A stretch of DNA of 64,000 bases from Mesorhizobium sp. B2-1-8 (GTDB taxonomy: Bacteria; Pseudomonadota; Alphaproteobacteria; Rhizobiales; Rhizobiaceae). A program made the position numbers and the translations under genes. The notes under the pieces are model-generated. The model made no database searches. It had not been told where the DNA came from and worked only from the letters and a program-made list of their open reading frames with translations. The stretch spans positions 868,001-932,000 of the forward strand of contig NZ_CP083952.1 in the NCBI RefSeq assembly GCF_006442545.2, given 5' to 3'. Below, piece by piece: positions 9,681-17,139 of this stretch. Numbering within the stretch: position 1 is the first letter of the stretch; every line of letters starts with the position of its first letter.

Positions 9681-9757
9681 GAGCAATTCCAGGAAAAGTG
9701 TGAAGCGGTTTTCCCGGGAAAAGCGCATAACGCTTTCCCTAGGGAATTGCGTCGAAA
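9681..9757. repeat. Rhizobial intergenic inverted repeat (GCAATTCC...GGAATTGC)
   Basis: A 77-base structured element bounded by GCAATTCC (from 9683) and GGAATTGC (9743-9750), enclosing a perfect palindrome TTTTCCCGGGAAAA (9709-9722) and a small AAGCG/CGCTT hairpin. Related fragments lie at 1928-1972 and 60408-60430. It sits in the divergent region between the ABC ATPase and cydA, 27 bases before the cydA start, and could affect the leader RNA. Confidence 0.6.
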
Positions 9758-9783
9758 TACATAATACGCAGCCGGAGCCCGCC

Positions 9784-11145
9784 ATGGACTCGCTTATTCT
9801 CTCGCGCATGCAGTTCGGCGCGAATATCTCGTTTCATATCCTGTTTCCGACGATCACCATTGCCCTTGGCTGGGTGCTGCTGTTCTTCAAGCTGCGCTAC
9901 AATGCGACCAATGATTCCGCCTGGATGCGCGCCTATTTCACCTGGGTGAAGGTGTTCGCGCTGTCCTTCGCCATGGGCGTCGTGTCGGGCGTCACCATGA
10001 GCTTCCAGTTCGGCACCAACTGGCCGGGCTACATGCAGCATGTCGGCAACATCGCGGGGCCGCTGCTCGCCTACGAGATCCTCACCGCCTTCTTCCTCGA
10101 GGCGGCGTTCCTCGGCATCATGCTGTTCGGCTTCCGCCGCGTCTCCAACCGCGTCCACACGCTGGCGACGGTACTGGTCGCCGGCGGCACCACGCTGTCG
10201 GCGTTCTGGATCATCGCGCTCAATTCCTGGATGCAGACGCCGGCCGGCTTCGAGATGCGCGACGGCGTGGCACACGCCGTCGACTGGTGGGCCATCGTCT
10301 TCAACCCCTCCATGCCCTACCGGCTGGTGCACATGCTGCTCGCCTCGGGGCTCACCGTGTCGTTCCTGATCGCCGGCCTGTCGGCGCTGCGCTACCTCAA
10401 GGGCGACCGTTCGGAATCGATGTGGAAGGCGCTGCGCACCGGCGTCTTCACGGCCGCCATCCTGATCCCGATCCAGATCCTGGCCGGCGACCAGCATGGG
10501 CTGAACACGCTGGAACACCAGCCGCAGAAGATCGCCGCCATGGAGGCCAACTGGAACACCGGCCCCAACGTGCCGCTGGTGCTGTTCGCGCTGCCCGACG
10601 AGGCGGCCAAGGAAAACAGATTCGAGGTCACGATTCCGGACGGCGCCAGCGTTATCCTGCGGCACAGCGCCGACGGCGTGGTGCCGGGGCTGAACGATTT
10701 CCCGGGCAACCATCCGCCGGTCTTTCCACTGTTCTGGAGCTTCCGCATCATGGTCGGCACCGGGCTTTTGATGCTCGCCGTCTCGTGGTCGGCCGCCTTC
10801 TTCCTCAAGCGCCGGCATTCGCTGCCCAGGCCGCTCGCGCTGCTGATGGTGCCGATGGCGCTGTCGGGCTGGCTGGCGACGCTGGCCGGCTGGTATACGA
10901 CCGAGATCGGCCGCCAGCCCTGGCTGGTGACCGGCGTGCTGAAGACCGCCGACGCCGTCGGGCCGGTGGCCGGCAGCCATGTCGCGCTGACGCTCGTCAT
11001 CTATCTCCTCCTCTATGTGCTTTTGCTGATCGCCTATCTCGGCGTGCTGGTGCATCTGGCGCTGAAGGCGGCCAAGGATGGCGACACCTCGCCGCTGCCG
11101 GGTGTTCTCAACGCAGCGCTGTCGCAGCCGGCCGCGGGGGAGTGA
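9784..11145 (+). CDS. cydA: Cytochrome bd-type quinol oxidase subunit I (cyanide-insensitive CioA-like)
   Basis: Membrane subunit that oxidises quinol and carries the haems of a terminal oxidase reducing O2 to water. Haem-ligand His is in ISFHILFPT near residue 18; GDQHG and the HQPQKIAAME block follow in the loop after helix 6. That quinol-binding loop is short, as in the CIO/CydA-short group rather than the long E. coli form. The 453-residue length fits this group. The ATG at 9784 has GGAG about 5 bases upstream; an in-frame start 28 codons earlier lies in a repeat and is rejected. cydB follows after 283 bases holding an intergenic repeat. No cydX or cydDC is seen. Confidence 0.92.
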   Translation: MDSLILSRMQFGANISFHILFPTITIALGWVLLFFKLRYNATNDSAWMRAYFTWVKVFALSFAMGVVSGVTMSFQFGTNWPGYMQHVGNIAGPLLAYEILTAFFLEAAFLGIMLFGFRRVSNRVHTLATVLVAGGTTLSAFWIIALNSWMQTPAGFEMRDGVAHAVDWWAIVFNPSMPYRLVHMLLASGLTVSFLIAGLSALRYLKGDRSESMWKALRTGVFTAAILIPIQILAGDQHGLNTLEHQPQKIAAMEANWNTGPNVPLVLFALPDEAAKENRFEVTIPDGASVILRHSADGVVPGLNDFPGNHPPVFPLFWSFRIMVGTGLLMLAVSWSAAFFLKRRHSLPRPLALLMVPMALSGWLATLAGWYTTEIGRQPWLVTGVLKTADAVGPVAGSHVALTLVIYLLLYVLLLIAYLGVLVHLALKAAKDGDTSPLPGVLNAALSQPAAGE

Positions 11146-11167
11146 GCATGTTTTCATTGCAGGTTTG

Positions 11168-11348
11168 CGCCGCCCCTCACCTGCCTGCCGGCATCCTCTC
11201 CCCGTATAGTGACGGGGAGAGGGGCGCTATGTCTTATGGTTTCGCCAATCGCCAACGTTCCTTGGATGGCGCCGGCGTTGCGGCCAGCCCCCTTCTCCCC
11301 GTCACTATACGGGGAGAAGGGCCCGGCAGGGCGATGAGGGGCGGCGCC
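11168..11348. repeat. Intergenic palindromic repeat, subtype A, inside the cyd operon
   Basis: Head-to-head inverted element. The outer ends are GCCGCCCCTCACCTGCCTGC and its inverse (GGCAGGGCGATGAGGGGCGGC). Each end is followed inward by a CTCCCCGTATAGTGACGGGGAG-type hairpin, and the centre contains TTTCGCCAATCGCCAACG. It fills most of the cydA-cydB gap and may act as an attenuating or mRNA-stabilising structure. Confidence 0.85.
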
Positions 11349-11428
11349 AACTCCGACAATCGATCTGAAACGATCGCTTCAAGCGGTAAGGCCGTGCACC
11401 CGACACATCGCGGCTGGGAGATATACCC

Positions 11429-12433
11429 ATGACCTACGACTGGCCGACCCTGCTGCCGCTCATCTTCGCCGGCCTGATGGGCCTCGCCATCCTGATCTAT
11501 GTCATTCTCGACGGGTTCGACCTCGGCATCGGCATCCTGTTCGCCGCCGCCGAGGACACCGAGCAGGACACGATGATCGCGGCGATCGGCCCATTCTGGG
11601 ACGCCAACGAGACCTGGCTCGTGCTGGCCGTCGGCCTGCTCCTGGTCGCCTTTCCGCTGGCGCATGGCGTCATCCTGACCGCGCTCTACATTCCGGTGTT
11701 CGTGCTGCTGGTCGGGCTGATCCTGCGCGGCGTCGCCTTCGATTTCCGCGCCAAGGTGCCGGCCGGCCGCAAGCACCGCTGGAACCGCATCTTCTTCCTC
11801 GGCTCGGTCATCGCCTCGCTGGCGCAGGGTTACATGCTGGGCGTCTATGTGCTCGGCCTCGATATCGGGCCGGGCGGCATGGCGTTCGGCGTGCTGGTGG
11901 CGTTCTGCCTGGCGGCGGCCTACGCGGCGATGGGCGCGGCCTGGGTGATCTACAAGACCGAAGGCGAACTGCAGAAGAAGGCGGTGCTCTGGCTGCGCAC
12001 GGCGCTGGTGCTGACCGCGCTCGGCATGGCCGCGGTGTCGCTGGCGACGCCCTTCGCCAGCCCGCGCATCTTCGCCAAATGGTTCGGCTGGCCGCAGATG
12101 CTCTATCTGTCGCCGCTGCCGATCCTGTCGGCGCTGCTGTTTCTCTGGCTGTGGCGGCAGACCTTCCATCTGCCGCGGCCCGACGACCGCCATTCGCTGA
12201 CGCCGTTCCTGACGCTGGCCGCCATCTTCGCGCTCGGCTTTGCCGGGCTTGCCTGGTCGTTCTATCCCTATGTGGTGCCTGATCGACTGACCATCTGGCA
12301 AGCGGCGTCGGCGACCGAAAGCCTGGCCATCATCCTGGCCGGCACCGTGGTGGTGCTGCCGATCATCATCTTCTATTCGTTCTATGCCTACCGCGTGTTC
12401 GGCGGCAAGGCGACGGATCTGACTTACGATTGA
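11429..12433 (+). CDS. cydB: Cytochrome bd-type quinol oxidase subunit II
   Basis: Second membrane subunit of the bd oxidase, 334 residues with about eight or nine hydrophobic segments. The N-terminal signature ILIYVILDGFDLGIGILF and the WDANETWLV block are typical of CydB. The gene follows cydA in the same direction and probably shares its transcript despite the repeat between them. Its stop is followed directly by a half repeat and an insertion sequence, so read-through is likely interrupted there. Confidence 0.92.
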   Translation: MTYDWPTLLPLIFAGLMGLAILIYVILDGFDLGIGILFAAAEDTEQDTMIAAIGPFWDANETWLVLAVGLLLVAFPLAHGVILTALYIPVFVLLVGLILRGVAFDFRAKVPAGRKHRWNRIFFLGSVIASLAQGYMLGVYVLGLDIGPGGMAFGVLVAFCLAAAYAAMGAAWVIYKTEGELQKKAVLWLRTALVLTALGMAAVSLATPFASPRIFAKWFGWPQMLYLSPLPILSALLFLWLWRQTFHLPRPDDRHSLTPFLTLAAIFALGFAGLAWSFYPYVVPDRLTIWQAASATESLAIILAGTVVVLPIIIFYSFYAYRVFGGKATDLTYD

Positions 12434-12441
12434 GGGTGGGA

Positions 12442-12497
12442 TGACAGCGTCTTTCTCCCCGTCACTATACGGGGAGAAATGTCCGGCAGGACAATGA
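12442..12497. repeat. Half copy of repeat subtype A, interrupted by the IS5-group element
   Basis: Contains CCCCGTCACTATACGGGG and then GTCCGGCAGGACAATGA, the right half of a subtype A repeat. The expected next bases (GGGGCAGC) resume at 14054, after the insertion sequence and its duplicated CAATGA. Confidence 0.75.
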
Positions 12498-14047
12498 GTC
12501 GTCCGTGAACAATGAAGTGGGTCAGGCTGCGCTGGATCTGGGGCGGCTTTGGAGTGCTGTGATGAGAAGCCACAAAAGCAGCCTGAACCATTTGATCAGG
12601 AGCGAGAAGTTGTAGCCGGCGGCGGCGAGGATGGCGTTGATGGCGTCGCCCTGTTCGCCGGCGAGGTAGTTGCGGCCCATGCGGTGCTCGGCCTTGATGT
12701 GGCCGATGACGGGTTCGACTGCCGATCGCCTGCGCATCTGACGCTTGATGGCAGGTGTGACGCGGCGCTTCTGGCCGGCGGTGAAGACCCTGAGCTTGTG
12801 GCTTTCAGGTGCGTTGTGGCCGCGATATCCGGCGTCGGCGAGGATGCGGCCGATTTCGTTGCCGATGGTCTTTTCCATGTCGGGGATAACGGTCGCGAGC
12901 GTATGGCCGTCATAGGGATTGCCGGGCAGTGCCTTAGCGTGCAGGGCGAACTGGCCGCCCTTCGAGCGTTCGAGCGTCGTGGCGATCGAGACCTTGACGC
13001 CGAACTCGTAAGGGGCATGCGCCTTGCCCTTGCCGATGCACTCGACCTCATGGGCGTGCAGGCTGTAGATTTTGCGGCCGCGCTGGCGCTGACGTTGCTC
13101 CAGAACCGCCGAGGCCTGGTAGAGCGGCCACTTGAAGCTCGCCTCGAGGTCCGTTTGGCCGGTGATCCGGCGGGAGATGTCGCGAATGGTGCGGCCGAGA
13201 TAGGTCTTGAGCTTGCGCAGCGCCTTGTTGGCCCGCTTGAACTGCTTGGCGTGCGCGTAGCGCTGGTGCTTGATCAGCGCCAGCTTGCCGACCCGCACGT
13301 AGGTCTGGCGCAAATCGAGCCCCGCCTTCTTGGCCAGCCGCACCAGCCGCTCGCGCGCGCGATTGACGAGCTTGGCGTCGGTGGGGAACATCACGTTCTT
13401 CGGCTGCACGGTCGTGTCGACGATCACCCGGCGCGTATCGGCCGGCTTCATCGCTCCGCTCTTGACCGCCACCGCCAGGCTTTCTTGCAGGAGCGCCGTG
13501 ATCGGCTCCTCGCCCATGCGCTGGCGCCAGCGCGTCATCGATGAGCGCTCGAAGGAGAGCTCGTGGCGGAAGAACTCTTCACCGCACAGATACTGGAAGT
13601 AGGGGTTCTCCACCCAGCGGGCGCACAGCTCCTCGTCCGACAAGTCGAAAGTGTGCTTCAGGATCGCAAGGCCCGCCATCAGTCGCGTCGGCAAGGGCGG
13701 CATGCCAGGACCGTCCGAATAGACCGCGCCGAAACGCTCCTCCAGCACCGGCCAGTCGATCGCCTGCGCCAGCCGCACCAACTCGTGCTTCATGTTGATG
13801 ATCTGATCGAGCCTGGAGCGGAACAGGTCCTGCTCTCCCGTCTCGCGCTTCTCGCGTGGCCTGGACATTCGCCGTCCCCTCGATTCGCCCGCCAAAACGA
13901 GTGAATCACGCATCGGCGCACAAGGGAATCGTCAAATCGAATTGCAAGAAAACGGCAACCAGACACCGCAAATGTTGCAACGCTATTCCCGCATTCCTCG
14001 CCGATTAGGAAACCAGATCAAAGCCTTGCGGATAGTTCACCGACGAC
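12498..14047. mobile_element. IS5-group insertion sequence with terminal inverted repeats and 6-bp target duplication
   Basis: The ends are GTCGTCCGTGAAC (12498-12510) and GTTCACCGACGAC (14035-14047), which are inverted repeats of each other at 12 of 13 positions. Both sides carry CAATGA (12492-12497 and 14048-14053), the target duplication. Deleting the 1550-bp element and one CAATGA copy rebuilds the end of a repeat subtype A. One transposase gene fills it on the minus strand. Confidence 0.85.
12522..13868 (-). CDS. IS5/IS1182-like DDE transposase
   Basis: Transposase of 448 residues. The N-terminal DUF772-like region contains LPTRLMAGLAILKHTFDLSD and WVENPYFQYLCGE. The three catalytic acids can be placed in VIVDTTVQPKN, ILADAGYRGHN and SAVEPVIGHIKAEHRMGRN. 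Intact, with no frameshift. The ATG at 13868 is preferred over an upstream in-frame start at 13913; both lie inside the element. Fills the 1550-bp insertion sequence, so it is probably functional or recently so. Confidence 0.88.
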   Translation of the reverse strand: MSRPREKRETGEQDLFRSRLDQIINMKHELVRLAQAIDWPVLEERFGAVYSDGPGMPPLPTRLMAGLAILKHTFDLSDEELCARWVENPYFQYLCGEEFFRHELSFERSSMTRWRQRMGEEPITALLQESLAVAVKSGAMKPADTRRVIVDTTVQPKNVMFPTDAKLVNRARERLVRLAKKAGLDLRQTYVRVGKLALIKHQRYAHAKQFKRANKALRKLKTYLGRTIRDISRRITGQTDLEASFKWPLYQASAVLEQRQRQRGRKIYSLHAHEVECIGKGKAHAPYEFGVKVSIATTLERSKGGQFALHAKALPGNPYDGHTLATVIPDMEKTIGNEIGRILADAGYRGHNAPESHKLRVFTAGQKRRVTPAIKRQMRRRSAVEPVIGHIKAEHRMGRNYLAGEQGDAINAILAAAGYNFSLLIKWFRLLLWLLITALQSRPRSSAA

Positions 14048-14106
14048 CAATGAGGGGCAGCACGAACTTGCCAAGCAAAGCGAGTAGCCTCTGCCTTTCG
14101 AACTGC

Positions 14107-14163
14107 CGGCGCCGCCCCTCATCCGCCTGCCGGCACCTTCTCCCCGTAAACGGGGAGAAGGCT
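14107..14163. repeat. Half copy of repeat subtype A downstream of msrA
   Basis: One arm of subtype A: CGCCGCCCCTCATCCGCCTG followed by the perfect hairpin CTTCTCCCCG-TAAA-CGGGGAGAAG. It begins 15 bases beyond the msrA stop (minus strand) and could serve as its terminator. Confidence 0.7.
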
Positions 14164-14177
14164 CAATGCGGGCCATC

Positions 14178-14903
14178 TCAATTGCTCGCCGACAGCACCA
14201 GCACCGGCTTTTCGCTGTAGAGCGACGGGAACAGCGCCTTCAAATTCGCCACCTTGGGCAGGTCGTTGTAGACGATGTAGGGGTAGGTCGGGTTCAGCGT
14301 CAGGAAATCCTGGTGGTAGTTTTCGGCCGGGTAGAAGGTCTTGCCGGTCTCCAGCGTGGTGACGATGGGCTCGGAAAACACCTTGGCCTTATCGAGCTGG
14401 GCGATGTAGCTCTGCGCGATCTTCTTCTGCGCGTCGTTTTCGGCGAAGATCGTCGAGCGGTACTGGGTGCCCGAGTCCGGGCCCTGGTAGTTGAGCTGGG
14501 TCGGGTTGTGGGCGACCGAGAAATAGACCTGCAGCAGCTGGCCATAGGTCACCTTGGACGGATCATAGGTGATCTCGACGGATTCGGCATGGCCGGTGCG
14601 GCCGGTGCCGACCGTCTCGTAGACGGCGTTCTCCTTTGACCCGCCGGTGTAGCCGGACACCGCCTTGCTGACGCCCTTGACGTGCTGGAACACGCCCTGC
14701 ACGCCCCAGAAGCAGCCGCCGGCGAAGATCGCCTTTTCGCTGCCTGGGGCCGCCTTTTCGTCGATCGCCGGCGGCGGGATCTTCACCGCATCCTCGGCGG
14801 AGATGGCGGGCGTGAGCCAGAAGGCGGCGCCCGCGACGGCAAGGGCGAGTGCGGCGAGCCCGCCCCGGACAAAGCCCGTCGGACGATTGTCGATATTGGT
14901 CAT
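14178..14903 (-). CDS. msrA: Exported peptide-methionine (S)-S-oxide reductase
   Basis: Reduces the S-epimer of methionine sulfoxide in proteins. The catalytic motif GCFWG is near residue 62, followed by GVSKAVSGYTGG and the late YHQDFL block. Unlike cytosolic MsrA it has an N-terminal basic and hydrophobic signal (GGLAALALAVAGAAFWLTPAISA), so it should act in the periplasm. The start at 14903 is chosen because GAGGAG lies 8 bases upstream. The next gene on the same strand codes for a Met-rich exported protein and the one after it a thioredoxin-like DUF1223 protein, which suggests a periplasmic oxidative-damage group. No msrB is present here. Confidence 0.9.
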   Translation of the reverse strand: MTNIDNRPTGFVRGGLAALALAVAGAAFWLTPAISAEDAVKIPPPAIDEKAAPGSEKAIFAGGCFWGVQGVFQHVKGVSKAVSGYTGGSKENAVYETVGTGRTGHAESVEITYDPSKVTYGQLLQVYFSVAHNPTQLNYQGPDSGTQYRSTIFAENDAQKKIAQSYIAQLDKAKVFSEPIVTTLETGKTFYPAENYHQDFLTLNPTYPYIVYNDLPKVANLKALFPSLYSEKPVLVLSASN

Positions 14904-15089
14904 GGTTGCACTCCTCGTGGGTTGCATAGGGATCAGTCTATTGGATCAGCTACCGTGGCGCGATGCGCGAGTTGCGGCGGCAGCTCACATTCGCGTGCTC
15001 CCGGACCTCACGCCTTTCCCGGGATTGCTCCGGCAACTGTCCCCGGCTGGACAGGGAGCCCGCCAGGGACAGAAGGCCACGGACCAATC

Positions 15090-15365
15090 TCAATTGGCCG
15101 TGGCATCCGTTGCCGGTTTCATCGCGTCCGTGGCAGGCTTCATGGCATCGGCGGCGGGCTTCATGGAGTTGGTGGCCATCGGATCGGCGGGCTTCATCGC
15201 ATCGGTTGCCGGTTTCATGGCGTCCGCGGCCGGCGCCATGGCGCTGGCAGCGGGCTTCATCGCATTGGTGGCGTCGTCGGCGCGCGCGATGCCGCCGGCA
15301 AACAGCGCCGTCGAGCAGAGAGCAAGCGCGAGCGCCGGCAGCGTCAGGCGGGAGAAATTGGTCAT
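15090..15365 (-). CDS. Exported Met-rich repeat protein (DAMKPA repeats)
   Basis: Small secreted protein of 91 residues, not assigned to a characterised family. A clear Sec signal (TLPALALALCSTALFAGG, cleavage near IARA-DD) is followed by about 60 residues made almost entirely of DAMKPA(A/T) units. The mature part holds nine methionines, no cysteine and no aromatic residue. AAGGAAA precedes the chosen ATG. It resembles in style the MXKDX-repeat exported proteins of proteobacteria. The position between an exported MsrA and DUF1223 suggests a role as a methionine oxidant sink or metal binder; this is inference. Confidence 0.75.
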   Translation of the reverse strand: MTNFSRLTLPALALALCSTALFAGGIARADDATNAMKPAASAMAPAADAMKPATDAMKPADPMATNSMKPAADAMKPATDAMKPATDATAN

Positions 15366-15415
15366 GGTCGGTTTCCTTGTGGGGTTGGTGGCACGCCCTT
15401 TGGGCGGCCGGGCTC

Positions 15416-15443
15416 TTGCGCCGCCGCCCATGCGGCGGCGCAA
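15416..15443 (-). terminator. Strong GC hairpin in the leader of the Met-rich gene
   Basis: Perfect 12-bp stem TTGCGCCGCCGC (15416-15427) with its complement at 15432-15443 and a 4-base loop. It has no T-run. It lies between the end of the DUF1223 gene and the start of the Met-rich gene, so it may terminate the former or structure the leader of the latter. Confidence 0.4.
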
Positions 15444-15487
15444 ATCTCTGCTCGGCAAGTCTTTTGCCTGAACGTGATTGTTGCTTG

Positions 15488-15535
15488 ATGCATGTCGTCG
15501 TCGCAAAACCGAGGTCACTTTTGCGCGACATGCAT
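15488..15535 (-). terminator. Rhizobial ATGCATGTCG hairpin abutting the DUF1223 stop
   Basis: ATGCATGTCG (15488-15497) pairs with CGACATGCAT (15526-15535), and inner CGCAAAA pairs with TTTTGCG. The outer arm touches the DUF1223 stop codon. Sequences with this ATGCATGTCG...CGACATGCAT frame recur at gene ends in rhizobia; a terminator or 3'-end stabiliser is the likely role. Confidence 0.5.
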
Positions 15536-16239
15536 TAGTTGGCGGCGGCGGCCAGGATCGGCCCGCCGCCGGGCGACTGCAGCAGCACGGCGGTGCAGAG
15601 GCCAGCCGAGGCTGCCGGCAGATCGAGCGTCTTGGCCTCGCCGCTCCAGCTGCCGAGTTTTGTCAGTGCGTGCACGACATTGGCGTGCGGCAAGGTGCGG
15701 CCGGTGTTTTCGCCGCGCGCCACCGGCACCTCGACGACACCCTTGGTGTAGCGCACCAGCCAGACATCGGCCTTGCCGCCAGGTGCCGAGCCGGCGCCGA
15801 TCGAGACCTTGCCGCCCGCGAGCGACAGCGGCGGGCCGCCGGTCTTGCCCGTGGCGGCGATCAGATGTTCGATCTGGCCGGGCGCGGCGCCGACGACATC
15901 GGCATGGCCGTTGACCACCACCTGCGGCGTGAACGGCCCGTCATGGCCGAGCGGCGGCTCGTAGGAAACCTGGCGCTGGGTGAATTCCTGCTTGCCGAAC
16001 GTGTCCTTCCAGCCGAGATAGTCCCAGTACGTGACATTGAACGACAGCGCCAGCACGCCCGGCCGGTCCTTAACCTTGATGAGGTTGGCATTGGCCGGCG
16101 GGCAGGACGAACAGCCCTGGCTGGTGAACAGCTCCACCACGGTGAGCGGCTGGGCGACGGCGCTGGCGAGCGAGGCGGCGAGCGCCATCCCGGCGAGGCC
16201 GGACAGTGCGAGGAACCTGCTTGATAGGACTGGCGACAT
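15535..16239 (-). CDS. DUF1223 thioredoxin-fold exported protein
   Basis: Protein of 234 residues with an N-terminal hydrophobic signal (FLALSGLAGMALAASLASAVAQ) and the DUF1223 core. The core opens VVELFTSQGCSSCPPAN, with a CxxC redox-like pair near residue 43. A later FTPQVVVNGHADVVG block is typical of the family. The start at 16239 has GGAG about 8 bases upstream; the in-frame extension beyond it lies in a repeat and is not coding. Probably periplasmic and redox-linked, next to exported MsrA. Biochemical function is not established. Confidence 0.85.
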   Translation of the reverse strand: MSPVLSSRFLALSGLAGMALAASLASAVAQPLTVVELFTSQGCSSCPPANANLIKVKDRPGVLALSFNVTYWDYLGWKDTFGKQEFTQRQVSYEPPLGHDGPFTPQVVVNGHADVVGAAPGQIEHLIAATGKTGGPPLSLAGGKVSIGAGSAPGGKADVWLVRYTKGVVEVPVARGENTGRTLPHANVVHALTKLGSWSGEAKTLDLPAASAGLCTAVLLQSPGGGPILAAAAN

Positions 16240-16351
16240 CGGCGTGCTCCGTGGGGACGGCGCCACGATGCGCCCGTCATGTCCCCACTTCGCCGCCACG
16301 ACGAGCTTCGTTACAACGCTCACCGGTTTGTGATCGGGGCGCCTGCGCTTT

Positions 16352-16504
16352 CTTCCCTTCTCCCCTTGTGGGAGAAGGTGGCCTCGCGAAGCGAGGTCGG
16401 ATGAGGGGTGTTCCAGCTTGGCAAGGACGGCACTCTGTGGCGCACCCCTCAACCGTCTCGGCGCTACGCGCCGATCCACCTTCTCCCACAAGGGGAGAAG
16501 GAAA
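16352..16504. repeat. Intergenic palindromic repeat, subtype C
   Basis: Tail-to-tail element. The hairpin TTCTCCCCTTGTGGGAGAAGG is at the outside on each side. Inward come a TCGCGAAGCGA or CGGCGCTACGCGCCG hairpin and then the GGATGAGGGGTG ends facing the centre. This is the reverse module order of subtypes A and B. It separates DUF1223 from the DUF559 gene. Confidence 0.8.
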
Positions 16505-16512
16505 AATCGACG

Positions 16513-16884
16513 CTAACGCCAAGGCTGCAGACTCGTGTCCCTGATATAGGCGATGATCGTGTCGCAGACGGCGTTCATGTCTCTCAGGACGTCGTCATTC
16601 CAGAAGCGCAGGATGCGAAAGCCTCTCGCCTTCAGGTCGGCGTCACGGCTGCGGTCCGAATCCGAATCCGCGTGCTGGCTGCCATCTATCTCGATGATCA
16701 GGCTGGCTTCGATGCAGACGAAATCCGCGACGTATTTTCCAAACGGCATCTGGCGCCGGAATTTTATCCCGTCGAGCCTGCGGTCGCGCAGCTCCTGCCA
16801 AAGCCTGCCTTCAGCCTCCGTCATGGCACGACGAAGCGAGCGGGCAAAATTGCGTTTGGCGGGAGGGACGGGTTGATGCGGCAT
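16513..16884 (-). CDS. DUF559 endonuclease-domain protein (Vsr-like fold)
   Basis: Small cytoplasmic protein of 123 residues. Landmarks are ARSLRRAMTEAEGRLWQELR, FRRQMPFGKYVADFVC with the metal-binding Asp, a second acidic site in LIIEIDGSQHAD, and RILRFWNDDVL. This is the PD-(D/E)XK-like core of the DUF559/Vsr superfamily. A nuclease role is plausible but unproved. It is flanked closely on both sides by subtype C repeats. Confidence 0.8.
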   Translation of the reverse strand: MPHQPVPPAKRNFARSLRRAMTEAEGRLWQELRDRRLDGIKFRRQMPFGKYVADFVCIEASLIIEIDGSQHADSDSDRSRDADLKARGFRILRFWNDDVLRDMNAVCDTIIAYIRDTSLQPWR

Positions 16885-16941
16885 GACGTGAGATTAGTCG
16901 AACGCTGCGGTCCGTCTACAGCCCCGGTGGCAAAGGCACGC

Positions 16942-17131
16942 GTTCCCTTCTCCCCTTGTGGGGCCCGAAGGGCGGGCGAGGCCCGTGACTCGTCCAGGGC
17001 GGTATCGGCGCGCAGCGCCGAGACGGTTGAGGGGTGTTCCAGCGGAATGAGGCGTCGGTGTTCCCTGGAACACCCCTCATCCGACCTCGCTTCGCGAGAC
17101 CACCTTCTCCCACAAGGGGAGAAGGAAGAAG
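16942..17131. repeat. Rearranged copy of repeat subtype C
   Basis: The right half matches other subtype C copies (CACCCCTCATCCGACCTCGC then the outer CTTCTCCCACAAGGGGAGAAGG hairpin). The left half begins normally (TTCCCTTCTCCCCTTGTGGG) but carries an unusual stretch, GGCCCGAAGGGCGGGCGAGGC and further bases, before the standard GCGCAGCGCCGAGACGG arm resumes. Confidence 0.7.
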
Positions 17132-17139
17132 CGTCTACG

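Noticed and set aside
9739..11157. 472-codon frame antisense to cydA
   Set aside because: Highly charged His/Gln/Arg-rich shadow translation of a membrane protein gene.
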